64,000 bases of DNA from Mucilaginibacter mallensis (GCF_900105165.1 NZ_LT629740.1:5518001-5582000), one strand, 5' to 3'; shown: positions 24,351 to 33,603, counted from the first letter of the stretch. The notes: generated by a model from the sequence alone, not told the origin. Translations and numbers: made by a program.

Positions 24351-24420
24351 TCATGCTGAGGCACTCGAAGCATGCGGGTAAGGCCTTTACACCCCCACTT
24401 CGAGTGGCCTCAGTATGATA
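24351..24420. repeat. Family C hairpin repeat, copy 1
   Basis: TCATGCTGAGGCACTCGAAG is answered by CTTCGAGTGGCCTCAGTATGA after a GCATGCGGGTAAGGCC/TTTACACC middle. Related copies are at 26051 and 56683. The 24246-24350 stretch also holds a degenerate family A half (TGTCATTCTGAGGAACGAAG). Confidence 0.85.
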
Positions 24421-24480
24421 CCCACCGTTATATTGCACAATGGCGCTCAGGCTATAGTGGCGGCATAACCCTCTTTTTTG

Positions 24481-24488
24481 TACATTTG
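24481..24488 (+). promoter_or_regulatory. TAnnTTTG -7 element at the hisS start
   Basis: TACATTTG matches the consensus exactly and ends 5 bp before the ATG at 24493, so transcription would start at or next to the start codon. Confidence 0.55.
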
Positions 24489-24492
24489 CCGC

Positions 24493-26031
24493 ATGGCATC
24501 CATCAAACCATCCGTACCAAAGGGAACCCGTGATTTTTCACCTGTTGAAATGGTGAAACGTAATTTTATTTTTGATACTATAAAAAGTGTATTCCGCAAA
24601 TATGGCTATCAGCAGATAGAAACGCCTACGATGGAAAACTCTTCTACTTTGATGGGTAAGTATGGTGATGAAGGAGATAAACTTATATTTAAAGTTTTAG
24701 AATCAGGCGAATATTTAGAGAAAGTAAAGGTTAGCAGGACATTATCAGAATTAGTAGAAGAATTATATGGATCGGTATATAAAATTCCAACGGAAATCCA
24801 TTATTCAAACTTTTCGGACCATTTTGAAAATCTGAAATCTGAAACTGAGATTAAAAGCTTTTCTACACATCTAAGAAATATTCTATCGCATAATTTTTCT
24901 TTTAAAGATTTTAATATAGACTCAAAAAATCTTACACCTAAAATCTCCGAAAAAGCCCTCCGTTACGACCTTACCGTACCCTTCGCCCGTTACGTGGTAA
25001 TGCACCAGAACGAGATCACCTTCCCGTTCAAGCGTTTCCAGGTGCAGCCGGTTTGGCGTGCCGACAGGCCTCAACGAGGTCGTTACCGTGAGTTTTATCA
25101 GTGCGATGCGGATGTGGTGGGTTCGCCATCATTGTTGAACGAGGCGGAGTTTATCATGATCTACGATGAAGCGTTGAGTAAACTAGGTTTAAAGGATTTC
25201 ACTATAAAAATTAATAACCGCAAAATACTATCCGGCATAGCCGAAGTTATAGGCAAGGCGGATAATATCATCGACCTTACTGTAGCTATTGATAAGCTCG
25301 ACAAAATTGGCCTCGATGGTGTTATAAAGGAATTGCTTGAAAAAGGCTTTGCCGAGGCTGATATTGAGAAATTAAAGCCGGTTATATTGCTGGATGGATC
25401 GAACAGCGTAAAACTACATAGCTTACGCGATGCTTTGGCTGATTCACCCATAGGGTTAAAAGGTTGCGATGAACTGGAAACCGTATTCAATTACATCACC
25501 AATTGCCCGCTGCAAACGGCAACGTTGGAGCTCGATATTACCCTTGCAAGAGGTTTAAACTATTATACCGGTGCGATATTCGAGGTAAAAACGAATGAGG
25601 TTGCCATGGGCAGCATCGGTGGTGGCGGCCGCTATGATGATTTGACAGGTATGTTCGGGTTAAAGGACCTTACCGGTGTAGGTATCTCCTTTGGGGCCGA
25701 CCGTATTTATGATGTGATGGAAGAGCTAAACCTTTTTCCGGCCACCACCAATCAAACTACAAAAGTGTTGATCTGCTGTTTTGATAGTGAGGGCGAAACG
25801 TATGCCCTGCCTTTATTACACAGTTTACGCAAAAACAATATCAACGCTGAACTTTACCCGGCAGGTGCTAAGATCAAGAAACAAATGGAGTATGCCAATA
25901 ATAAGGCAATCCCCTACACCATACTTATCGGCAGCGACGAAATGCAAAGCGGTTTATTAACCTTTAAGGATATGACCAGCGGCCTGCAGGAGAAATTGAA
26001 TGCTGAGGAGATTGCGAAAATTCTTTTATAG
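24493..26031 (+). CDS. hisS: Histidyl-tRNA synthetase with extra internal segment
   Basis: HisRS charges tRNA-His. MASIKPSVPKGTRDFSP (ATG 24493) is the typical N-terminus; RYDLTVPFARYV, RADRPQRGRYREFYQCD (motif 2), LARGLNYYTGAIFEV and GGGRYDDLTGMFG are intact, and an anticodon-binding domain follows. At 512 residues it exceeds the 420-455 I expect for bacterial HisRS. The excess is at residues about 73-151, between GDKLIFKVLESG and SEKALRYDLTVPF, where Bacteroides-type enzymes have only about 20 residues. That stretch is visibly AT-rich with codons unlike the rest. The frame stays open and all catalytic motifs survive, so the enzyme is probably active. Confidence 0.95.
   Translation: MASIKPSVPKGTRDFSPVEMVKRNFIFDTIKSVFRKYGYQQIETPTMENSSTLMGKYGDEGDKLIFKVLESGEYLEKVKVSRTLSELVEELYGSVYKIPTEIHYSNFSDHFENLKSETEIKSFSTHLRNILSHNFSFKDFNIDSKNLTPKISEKALRYDLTVPFARYVVMHQNEITFPFKRFQVQPVWRADRPQRGRYREFYQCDADVVGSPSLLNEAEFIMIYDEALSKLGLKDFTIKINNRKILSGIAEVIGKADNIIDLTVAIDKLDKIGLDGVIKELLEKGFAEADIEKLKPVILLDGSNSVKLHSLRDALADSPIGLKGCDELETVFNYITNCPLQTATLELDITLARGLNYYTGAIFEVKTNEVAMGSIGGGGRYDDLTGMFGLKDLTGVGISFGADRIYDVMEELNLFPATTNQTTKVLICCFDSEGETYALPLLHSLRKNNINAELYPAGAKIKKQMEYANNKAIPYTILIGSDEMQSGLLTFKDMTSGLQEKLNAEEIAKILL
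24709..24945 (+). other. AT-rich in-frame insertion within hisS
   Basis: This segment codes for roughly 80 residues (starting EYLEKVKVSRTLSELVEEL and ending NIDSKNLTPKI) where relatives have a short loop. It is mostly helical by eye, rich in Asn, Ser, Lys, Phe and Ile, and uses att/tta/tct/aat codons far more than the flanks. No inverted repeat was obvious within it. Confidence 0.7.
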
Positions 26032-26050
26032 GCGAGATCAAAAAGGGGGC

Positions 26051-26123
26051 TGTCATGCTGAGGCACTCGAGGCATGCGGGTAAAGGCCTCTGCGCTTACA
26101 CTTCGAGTGCCTCCGTGTGACAC
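26051..26123. repeat. Family C hairpin repeat, copy 2
   Basis: TGTCATGCTGAGGCACTCGA faces TTCGAGTGCCTCCGTGTGACA. The middle (GGCATGCGGGTAAAGGCC) is close to the copy at 24351. Confidence 0.85.
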
Positions 26124-26138
26124 CTTGCGCACTTCCGC

Positions 26139-26238
26139 CTTTGTCATTTTGAACGATTTGAGAAATCTTCTGCGACTTGCATTGCCGCTTTGGACAGTGA
26201 AGAAGATTTCTACTCGTACCTCGTTCGAAATGACAAAG
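26139..26238. repeat. 100-bp inverted repeat (family K)
   Basis: CTTTGTCATTTTGAACGA and TCGTTCGAAATGACAAAG are reverse complements at 17 of 18 positions; inner words GAAATCTTCT and GAAGATTTCT also pair. It is placed tail to tail with family C between two convergent genes. Confidence 0.85.
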
Positions 26239-26252
26239 AGAGGTTATAAATA

Positions 26253-26735
26253 TTATTTCTTACTAAAAGAATAAACAATATATCCCGTTTTATCGCCTAC
26301 CGCAACAGGTGTTTTCAATACCATACTTGAGCCATCATTGCTGCCGATTACCAGGCGGTAACCATCATCAACTTTTTGTGCTTTATCGCCCTCAAATAAT
26401 TTTTTGAACTGGAACATGGTATCCATGCCATCGCCATTTAAAACCGACCAGAAAATGGTTTGCGAAGTACCATCGCCTAAGGTATAGCTGCCATTGCCGC
26501 TATTAGTTAGCTTCCAGGTGCTGTTGACAAAGCTCTGCGCCGGGCCCTGGTTAAATACAACCTGTACAGCTGCTGGCAACAAACCATCATAAGTAACGGC
26601 GGTTAATGTCCAGGTGCCAACAAACTTGCCGCGCGAAACAATGTTATTATTAACCGTGCTTTTTTTGGCGGCGCATGATGTAAAAAGGAAGGTAACAGCT
26701 AAAAGTGCAATAATAGCAAAGGATATTTTTTTCAT
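26253..26735 (-). CDS. Lipocalin-like lipoprotein
   Basis: MKKISFAIIALLAVTFLFTSC is a lipoprotein signal (Cys at 21). The mature 140 residues contain GKFVGTWTLTAVTYDG, a typical lipocalin-like GxW opening, and then alternating short strands (STWKLTNSGNGSYTLGDG, GDGMDTMFQFKKLF, KTGYIVYSFSKK). I expect a small beta-barrel in the outer or inner membrane leaflet; ligand unknown. It stands alone. Confidence 0.75.
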   Translation of the reverse strand: MKKISFAIIALLAVTFLFTSCAAKKSTVNNNIVSRGKFVGTWTLTAVTYDGLLPAAVQVVFNQGPAQSFVNSTWKLTNSGNGSYTLGDGTSQTIFWSVLNGDGMDTMFQFKKLFEGDKAQKVDDGYRLVIGSNDGSSMVLKTPVAVGDKTGYIVYSFSKK

Positions 26736-26792
26736 GTGATTATATATTAGGTAAGTATTAATAATATAACCAAGGTACGGCTAATATTGTTT

Positions 26793-27944
26793 TTATATAA
26801 GGCTGTCTTCGCGAGATTTGCAACTTTCAATAACCTCCACATAAAAATTTTCATATATGGGCAGGATATTAGTAAGGTCGAATTCCTTTGCGCGGGCAAG
26901 GGCATTGTCTTTAAATTGTGCCAAGCGTGCTTCGTCCTCTAAAATATAGATCGCTCTCTCGGCCATGCCATCTACATCACCTACATTTTTCAGGAAACCG
27001 GTTACGCCATCAACATTTAACTCAGGCAAACCGCCCGCGTTACTGCTGATCACCGGTACTTTGCAGGCCATGGCCTCAAGCGCGGCCAAGCCAAAGCTTT
27101 CTGATTGCGAAGGCATAATGAACAGGTCGGCTACCGAAAGTATTTCTTCAATGGCATCCTGCTTGCCTAAAAAACGCACATTGTCACTTACGCCCAGGTC
27201 GCGGCTTAATTGTTCGCAATCGGCGCGTTCCTTGCCATCGCCTACCATCAATAATTTTGAGGGGATCTGCTTAACAACCTTGGCAAATATTTCAACCACA
27301 TCATTAGTGCGTTTTACCGAACGGAAGTTGGAAGTATGCACCAGTATTTTTTCTCCCTCGGGCGCTATGGCTTTTTTAAAGTGATCCTTAGCTTTAAGGC
27401 TGAAACGGGTAAGATCAACAAAGTTTGGAATCACCTTTATGTCTTTCTCAATCTCGAAAAACTCATAGGTATCATTCCTTAAATGCTCTGAAACTGCCGT
27501 AACCCCATCGGATTTATTGATGGAGAACGTTACCACAGGCTTAAATGTTCTATCCTTACCTACCAAAGTAATATCGGTACCATGCAACGTTGTTACTACC
27601 GGGATATAGATGCCATAGGTAAGCAGTATCTGCTTGGCCATAAATGCTGCCGAGGCATGCGGAATGGCGTAATGAACATGCAATACATCCAGTTTTTCAA
27701 AACGAACCACATCAACCAGGCGACTGGCCAAAGCCAGTTCATAGGGCGGATAATCAAATAAAGGGTAGTTAGATACCGATACCTCGTGGTAAAAAAGATT
27801 GGCAGAAAAGAAATCGAGCCGGGCGGGTTGGTTATAGGTTACAAAATGTACCTGGTGACCGCGATCGGCTAGGGCCTTGCCAAGCTCAGTGGCTACAACC
27901 CCGCTTCCTCCAAAAGTTGGATAACAAACTATTCCTATTTTCAT
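26793..27944 (-). CDS. bshA: N-acetyl-alpha-D-glucosaminyl L-malate synthase
   Basis: BshA is the GT4 glycosyltransferase of the first step of bacillithiol synthesis (UDP-GlcNAc plus L-malate). MKIGIVCYPTFGGSGVVATELG is the recognisable N-terminus (ATG 27944; a TTG two codons earlier is out). Further on are HVHYAIPHASAAFMAK, TTLHGTDITLVG, VSNFVDLTRF-type and MPSQSESFGLAALEAMACKVPVI, the E-x7-E donor-binding region. 383 residues is normal. bshB and bshC are not in this window. Confidence 0.93.
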   Translation of the reverse strand: MKIGIVCYPTFGGSGVVATELGKALADRGHQVHFVTYNQPARLDFFSANLFYHEVSVSNYPLFDYPPYELALASRLVDVVRFEKLDVLHVHYAIPHASAAFMAKQILLTYGIYIPVVTTLHGTDITLVGKDRTFKPVVTFSINKSDGVTAVSEHLRNDTYEFFEIEKDIKVIPNFVDLTRFSLKAKDHFKKAIAPEGEKILVHTSNFRSVKRTNDVVEIFAKVVKQIPSKLLMVGDGKERADCEQLSRDLGVSDNVRFLGKQDAIEEILSVADLFIMPSQSESFGLAALEAMACKVPVISSNAGGLPELNVDGVTGFLKNVGDVDGMAERAIYILEDEARLAQFKDNALARAKEFDLTNILPIYENFYVEVIESCKSREDSLI

Positions 27945-28043
27945 TAACAAATCAGCTATCTGTAATTCGTATTATTTATACGCAGATGACAAGTACAAGT
28001 TTAACAGCAATTTATTGGAATATTGTTAAGCGGATGTAAATTA

Positions 28044-28122
28044 ATTTTGGATTTCGGATGTTCGATTTCGGATTTAGCTAGCAGATTTTTAATTCCGAAA
28101 TCGAACGTCCGAAATCCAAAAT
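28044..28122. repeat. 79-bp hairpin (family N)
   Basis: A 29-bp left arm (28044-28072, starting ATTTTGGATTTCGG) and its reverse complement (28094-28122) match at 28 of 29. The arms are quasi-tandem GATTTCGGA words. The last base is the last base of the stop codon of the adjacent minus-strand gene. Confidence 0.9.
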
Positions 28123-29945
28123 CACAACCCCTTCGCTATCGCATCATACACCGCGTCCTGTATCCTTGGGCGGATGCGCAGGCTCGATAGCTTATCACTA
28201 ACACGCGGGTTTACCCTGTTCGACAAAAAGATATACACCAGGTTCGATTTTGGATCAACCCAAACACAGGTACCGGTATAGCCGGTATGCCCATAAGTTT
28301 GTGGTGATGCCAGTTGCGATGGATAATGCCTGTCGATGATAGGGTCCCAGCGGTCAAAACCTAAGCCACGGCGACTAATATTCGAGTATTTAGCGGTGAA
28401 CGTATCTACCGTTTCGGGTTTAAAATATTGTACACCGCCATACATGCCTTTGTTCAATACCATTTGGTAAAGTATGGCCAGGTCATTGGCATCGGCGTAT
28501 AAACCGGCATTGCCCGATACACCGCCACATAATGCCGCGGTTTGATCCTCTACATAACCCAGCAATAAAGTATGGCGAAATACCTGGTCCTCTTCTGTTG
28601 GAATAATGTTTTTAGCCGGGAAACGGTACAACGGATGAAAACCTGCAGTTTGCATACCTAATGGCAAATAAAATTGCTGCAGTACATAATCATTTAAAGG
28701 CGTTGAGGTAACGGTTTCCGAAATTTCTTTCATCATCACCATGCTCACATCGCTATAAACGTATTGCCCACGCGTTTTTAATGGCGAATGCAGGATATCA
28801 GGCATCATCACATCATTAAAATAATTTTTACGCAGGTAGTAATTGTCTACTATTTTGGTTGGATAGGCGGCGGATGAATCAATACTATGATCGCTGGGTT
28901 TCAGTTTTTCATAGGTTGGGATATCGGCTACTAAACCTGATTGGTGGGTCATTAACTCATGCAAAAGTATATCGGCTTTGTTAGAGCCCTTAACTATAGG
29001 CAAATAAGTGCCGATAGTAGAATCCATATTCAGCTTACCCTGTTCGGTAAGTCGCATTACCTCCATTGTGGTAGCCGTTACTTTGGTAAGGGATGCCAGG
29101 TCAAAGATATCGGTCAGCTTATCAGGAGCTAAATTATCATAGGTGTGATAGCCATAAGCTTTGTTAAAGATCACCTTGCCATCCTTGGCTACCAGCACTA
29201 CGCAGCCGGGTGTTGCATGTGCAGCAATGGCCTCGCGGGCAATATCATCAATGGCTAAAAGATTGGTTGAATTGATACCTGCATCTTCGGGCACAGTGTA
29301 TTGCAGGCGGATCTTTGATGTGGTGAACCCCATGTTAGCGGCATAATGGGGCGCATAAGTGCTGCTTAGTTTTTGGGTGATAGCAACCCCGCCAAATATA
29401 GCCTGTGCGCTAAAATATGCCGATACTGCTGAGATCCTTTCGCTCCAGATGATGGGCGCTGTAACGTCATTCAGCTTAGTAAAAGAACTACCATTGCCAA
29501 ACAGCGCGATCACCACATTTTTTAATTTTTGATTCTGGGTGATAAAATTGATAATCTGCGCGTTGTTTACATCGTTATTGTTTAGCTGTATGACGATGGT
29601 ATTATACCATTTTAAATCAGCCGAAAGTGTGTTGATGTTGTTGGGGCCTGCGCCGGTGGTATAATCGTTCCCGTTGAAAACATCAGCCTTGCTATACTTA
29701 TTGAGCAGGCTATCAAACCCGCTTGCGTATTGATTGGTGAAATGGATACTGGCAATTTTTAAAGTATTGAGATTTTGCAGCGGGATAAGATAGGATGCAT
29801 TATTGAGTAATACGGTTGAGTTTTGTACCAGGTTCTCTTCAACAACATAGGCTTTACCAAGAGGTGGATTTTGCGCGCAGGCCGAATTAAACAATACAAA
29901 CAACGATAATACGGGGATAACGCAATTCCACTTATTTTTTCTCAT
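28122..29945 (-). CDS. Serine hydrolase: GH3 C-terminal-like domain fused to class C beta-lactamase fold
   Basis: After an export signal (MRKNKWNCVIPVLSLFVLF), residues about 35-190 (NSTVLLNNASYLIPLQNLNTLKIASI and onwards) look like the C-terminal alpha/beta domain of glycoside hydrolase family 3. Residues about 215-600 are a class C beta-lactamase/esterase domain with SLTK, YSD (in YVYSDVSMVM) and HTG (HTGYTGT). Longer Bacteroidota relatives carry a full GH3 barrel before this pair; here the catalytic barrel is missing. The ATG at 29945 reduces overlap with the amidohydrolase to 14 bp; an upstream start at 29966 is possible. Likely cell-envelope hydrolase. Confidence 0.82.
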   Translation of the reverse strand: MRKNKWNCVIPVLSLFVLFNSACAQNPPLGKAYVVEENLVQNSTVLLNNASYLIPLQNLNTLKIASIHFTNQYASGFDSLLNKYSKADVFNGNDYTTGAGPNNINTLSADLKWYNTIVIQLNNNDVNNAQIINFITQNQKLKNVVIALFGNGSSFTKLNDVTAPIIWSERISAVSAYFSAQAIFGGVAITQKLSSTYAPHYAANMGFTTSKIRLQYTVPEDAGINSTNLLAIDDIAREAIAAHATPGCVVLVAKDGKVIFNKAYGYHTYDNLAPDKLTDIFDLASLTKVTATTMEVMRLTEQGKLNMDSTIGTYLPIVKGSNKADILLHELMTHQSGLVADIPTYEKLKPSDHSIDSSAAYPTKIVDNYYLRKNYFNDVMMPDILHSPLKTRGQYVYSDVSMVMMKEISETVTSTPLNDYVLQQFYLPLGMQTAGFHPLYRFPAKNIIPTEEDQVFRHTLLLGYVEDQTAALCGGVSGNAGLYADANDLAILYQMVLNKGMYGGVQYFKPETVDTFTAKYSNISRRGLGFDRWDPIIDRHYPSQLASPQTYGHTGYTGTCVWVDPKSNLVYIFLSNRVNPRVSDKLSSLRIRPRIQDAVYDAIAKGL

Positions 29946-31569
29946 ATACTTTTTCACCATTAACATAAGTTTTCAGCACCTTAACCTTTGGCAGGTCGGC
30001 GCCGTTCATTTTCATAATATCATTATCCAGTATTACAAAGTCGGCATATTTACCGGGCTCAATGCTTCCTTTTTCCTTTTCTTCAAACTGAGCCTTGGCT
30101 GCCCATATGGTCATTCCCTTTAACGCTTCAATGCGGCTTATCGCATTTTCGGGCTGAAAACCAGTTGAGGGAAAGCCTTTCAGGTCTTTACGTTCAACAG
30201 CTGCATAAAAGGTATAGATAGGATTAATATTTTCAACCGGGAAATCGGTGCCCAGCGGGAGCCAGCCGTTTTGATCCAACAGTTGTTTATAAGCATAAGC
30301 TGTTTTTATACGCTCGGGGCCAAGGCGCTTTATCGCCCAGTACATGTCAGATGTAGCGTGTGTAGGCTGTACCGATGGGATGATATTATAATCGCCAAAG
30401 CTCTTCATGTCATCAGGTGATACGATCTGCGCGTGTTCAATCCGCCAGCGCCTGTCGTTTTTGCCTTTTAAAACGGAGGCATAAATTTTTAATATCACCC
30501 GGTTAGCCGAGTCGCCAATGGCATGAGTTGATAGCTGAAAACCCTTTTCATACACCTTTTGAGCAATTTCCTGGAAATGCTGCTGACTGCTTAGTAAAAA
30601 ACCGCGCCAGTTTTTTTGATCGGCATAAGGCTGTAACAAGCATGCGCCTCTTGAGCCCAGGGCTCCATCGGCAAACATTTTAAAGCCACGCACATCAAGG
30701 CCCGGTGTTTTAAAAATGCCGTGTTTAAACAGATAGTCGTAATTCTCGGGCCTGTCGGATAGCATTACGAACAGGCGTATCTTTAATTCGCCTTTATGCT
30801 GTAAGCCATCAATAGTGCTGATGATGGTATAAGGCTGGCCGCAATCGGCTACAGTGGTTAAGCCATCGGCAAAACAGTTTTTTTGCGCGGCCAGCAATGC
30901 GGCTTGTATGCCATCACCATCGGGTGGTGGTATTTTGCGGGTAACTATACCCACGGCGTTATCAACCAGCATGCCGGTAAGTTTACCTTTTACGGTTTCA
31001 ATTACGCCACCGTTAATAGTTTGGCCGGGTTTTACACCGGCTATATTTAAGGCGGCCTGGTTAGCAATGGCGGCATGGCCATCAACACGCTCCAACAATA
31101 CCGGCCTCACCGGGAACAGCGAATCCAGTTTACCTTTGGTCGGAAATTGTTTGTTTTTCCAAAGATTTTGGTCCCAGCCATTGCCAACCACCCAGCCATC
31201 AGTATTGCGGCGGGCGTAAGCGTTTACGGTATCAATAATTTCCTGCCAGCTATGGGTATTGGTCAAATCGGCTTGCTGCAGGCCTGTGCCATAATCATAA
31301 AAATGGGAATGCGCATCAATAAACCCTGGATAAACGGCATGGCCGCCGGCGTCAACAACTTCGCGCGCTAAATATTTTTTATCTAATGAATCGGTATCGC
31401 CAACTGCTATTATTTTGCCGGCACTTACAACAAAAGCCTGGGCGGTGGTAAAATTACTGTCGACAGTGTAAACCAACGCATTTTTAACCAGCAGATCAGC
31501 ATTGTATTCTCTTTGTTTTTGTTTACACGCTACTATAAAAATAAGTAGCAGGGGCCATAATTTCTTCAT
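29932..31569 (-). CDS. Amidohydrolase family lipoprotein (YtcJ-like)
   Basis: MKKLWPLLLIFIVAC (ATG 31569) is a lipoprotein signal. The rest is an amidohydrolase_3/YtcJ-type TIM barrel: GFIDAHSHFYDYG (the HxH metal motif), DGWVVGNGWDQNLW, FKMFADGALGSRGA, STHAIGDSANR, WRIEHAQIV, and LGTDFPVENINP with a C-terminal composite domain ending YADFVILD. It should hydrolyse an amide or ring C-N bond in the periplasm; substrate unknown. It overlaps the downstream serine hydrolase gene, so they form an operon. Confidence 0.92.
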   Translation of the reverse strand: MKKLWPLLLIFIVACKQKQREYNADLLVKNALVYTVDSNFTTAQAFVVSAGKIIAVGDTDSLDKKYLAREVVDAGGHAVYPGFIDAHSHFYDYGTGLQQADLTNTHSWQEIIDTVNAYARRNTDGWVVGNGWDQNLWKNKQFPTKGKLDSLFPVRPVLLERVDGHAAIANQAALNIAGVKPGQTINGGVIETVKGKLTGMLVDNAVGIVTRKIPPPDGDGIQAALLAAQKNCFADGLTTVADCGQPYTIISTIDGLQHKGELKIRLFVMLSDRPENYDYLFKHGIFKTPGLDVRGFKMFADGALGSRGACLLQPYADQKNWRGFLLSSQQHFQEIAQKVYEKGFQLSTHAIGDSANRVILKIYASVLKGKNDRRWRIEHAQIVSPDDMKSFGDYNIIPSVQPTHATSDMYWAIKRLGPERIKTAYAYKQLLDQNGWLPLGTDFPVENINPIYTFYAAVERKDLKGFPSTGFQPENAISRIEALKGMTIWAAKAQFEEKEKGSIEPGKYADFVILDNDIMKMNGADLPKVKVLKTYVNGEKVYEKK

Positions 31570-31709
31570 CCGGTAAGTGTAGTGCAAAGTAAAATAAAAC
31601 TATTAAACTTAATACAACCCACAAATGATAAAAAAGTTATGCTATCAAATATTTAATTTAGCATCGAATATGAATCCGCTGCTATTGGCGGAGAAGGGAA
31701 ACTTGATAA

Positions 31710-33566
31710 ATGCCAGATATTATACAGCTTTTACCGGATGCCGTTGCCAACCAGATAGCCGCGGGCGAAGTGGTTCAGCGACCAGCATCAGCCGTAAAAG
31801 AACTGATTGAGAACGCGATAGATGCGGGTGCAGATAAAATACAACTGATACTTAAAGACGCCGGGAAGGCGCTGATACAGGTAATTGATAATGGCTGCGG
31901 CATGAGCCTTACCGACGCGCGCATGAGCTTTGAGCGCCATGCCACATCAAAAATACGCAAGGCCGATGACCTGTTTGCCATCCGTACCATGGGTTTCAGG
32001 GGCGAGGCCATGGCATCAATTGCAGCTATTGCCCAGGTAGAGCTGAAAACCCGCCGCCATGAGGATGAACTGGGTACCTGTATTTTTATTGAAGGATCGG
32101 AAGTGATAAGCCAGGAGGCCTGTTCGGCAAATACGGGTACATCCATATCGGTTAAAAACCTGTTTTATAATACGCCTGCCCGCCGCAACTTTTTAAAGAG
32201 CAACCCGGTGGAGATGCGCCATATTATTGACGAATTTCAGCGTGTGGCGTTGGCTAACCCGCAAATATTTTTCACCATGCATCATGATGGGCAGGAGGTT
32301 TACCATTTGCCGGAGGCGATGCTGAAACAACGTATCGTACACTTGTTCGGCAATAATTACAACCAGCGACTGGTGCCTGTTGAGGAAGATACCACCATTA
32401 TAAAACTGCACGGCTTTGTAGGCAAGCCCGAGTTTGCCCGTAAAACCCGTGGCGAGCAGTTCTTTTTTGTAAATAACCGTTTTATACGTGACGCATACTT
32501 AAACCACGCGGTGCTTACTGCTTTTGATGAGCTGTTGCCTGATGAGGCCTACCCCATGTATGTGCTGTTTATTGATATTGATCCCGCAAAAATTGATATC
32601 AACGTTCATCCCACAAAAACAGAAATAAAATACCAGGATGAGAAGGCTATTTATGCCATTATCCGTTCAGCGGTAAAACGCTCGCTTGGCCGGTATAACA
32701 TTACGCCCAGCCTTGATTTCGACCAGGAGAACAGCATTGAGCATTTGATAACCCCAAAGCCTTTTGAGGAAATAGTAGCGCCAACCATCGCCTTCAACCC
32801 GGATTTTAATCCCTTCGCGGCTGAGAAAAAAGCCGACAGGGAAATGCCCTACATGCGGGATAGCCACAGTTATAACAGTTCGCCTATCCCCAAAAACTGG
32901 GATACATTATATGAGATAAGCAAAAAAGAGCCGAACTATCAGCATGCCATGCATGAGGAGAAGAACATATCGGTTGATGAGCAGGAAGTAAGCAAATCGA
33001 GCGAGCGGCAACTGTTCCAGATCCATAACCGGTTCATTTTATCGCAAATAAAATCGGGCTTTATGCTGATCAGTCAGCAGGCTGCGCATGAGCGGGTATT
33101 GTATGAGCGTTTTTTACAGCAATTGCAAAATCATTCAGGCGTGAGCCAGCAAAGTTTGTTTCCGCAGTCGGTTACACTAAACAGCAGTGATTTTGAGTTA
33201 TTAAGGGAACTTTTGCCTGATGTACGCGCTTTAGGCTTTGATATACGTGAGTTTGGTAAAAATACGGTGGTTGTTGAGGGTATACCGGCAGACCTGAACA
33301 ATATTGGCGAGCACCAGCTACTTGAACAGCTGCTGGAAGGCTTCAAAAATAACCTGGCGATACTGAAACTGGATAAGCGCGATAACCTGGCCCGCTCGCT
33401 GGCGCGCAACGCGGCGATAAAATCGGGCACAAAATTATCGCTCGAAGAGATGAATTTACTGATTGATCAGCTTTTTGCCTGCCAAATGCCTAATGTTGCA
33501 TTAAATGGAAAGCCTGTAATTAGTACCTTTACATTAAATGAATTATTAGAACGATTTGAAAAGTAG
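31710..33566 (+). CDS. mutL: DNA mismatch repair protein MutL
   Basis: The GHKL ATPase half is canonical: ELIENAIDAGADKI, DNGCGM and TMGFRGEAMASIAAI, ATSKI. The C-terminal dimerisation half begins near residue 430. Where endonuclease-type MutL has DQHAxxERxxYE, this one reads SQQAAHERVLYE (about 455-466), and the usual CPHGRP reads ALNGKP near the end. The metal site is therefore degenerate and nicking activity is doubtful. 618 residues is a normal size. It probably shares a transcript with the rhomboids downstream. Confidence 0.96.
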   Translation: MPDIIQLLPDAVANQIAAGEVVQRPASAVKELIENAIDAGADKIQLILKDAGKALIQVIDNGCGMSLTDARMSFERHATSKIRKADDLFAIRTMGFRGEAMASIAAIAQVELKTRRHEDELGTCIFIEGSEVISQEACSANTGTSISVKNLFYNTPARRNFLKSNPVEMRHIIDEFQRVALANPQIFFTMHHDGQEVYHLPEAMLKQRIVHLFGNNYNQRLVPVEEDTTIIKLHGFVGKPEFARKTRGEQFFFVNNRFIRDAYLNHAVLTAFDELLPDEAYPMYVLFIDIDPAKIDINVHPTKTEIKYQDEKAIYAIIRSAVKRSLGRYNITPSLDFDQENSIEHLITPKPFEEIVAPTIAFNPDFNPFAAEKKADREMPYMRDSHSYNSSPIPKNWDTLYEISKKEPNYQHAMHEEKNISVDEQEVSKSSERQLFQIHNRFILSQIKSGFMLISQQAAHERVLYERFLQQLQNHSGVSQQSLFPQSVTLNSSDFELLRELLPDVRALGFDIREFGKNTVVVEGIPADLNNIGEHQLLEQLLEGFKNNLAILKLDKRDNLARSLARNAAIKSGTKLSLEEMNLLIDQLFACQMPNVALNGKPVISTFTLNELLERFEK

Positions 33567-33603
33567 TTTAAGGAGCTGCACATTTTAAATATTAACACGA
33601 ACA

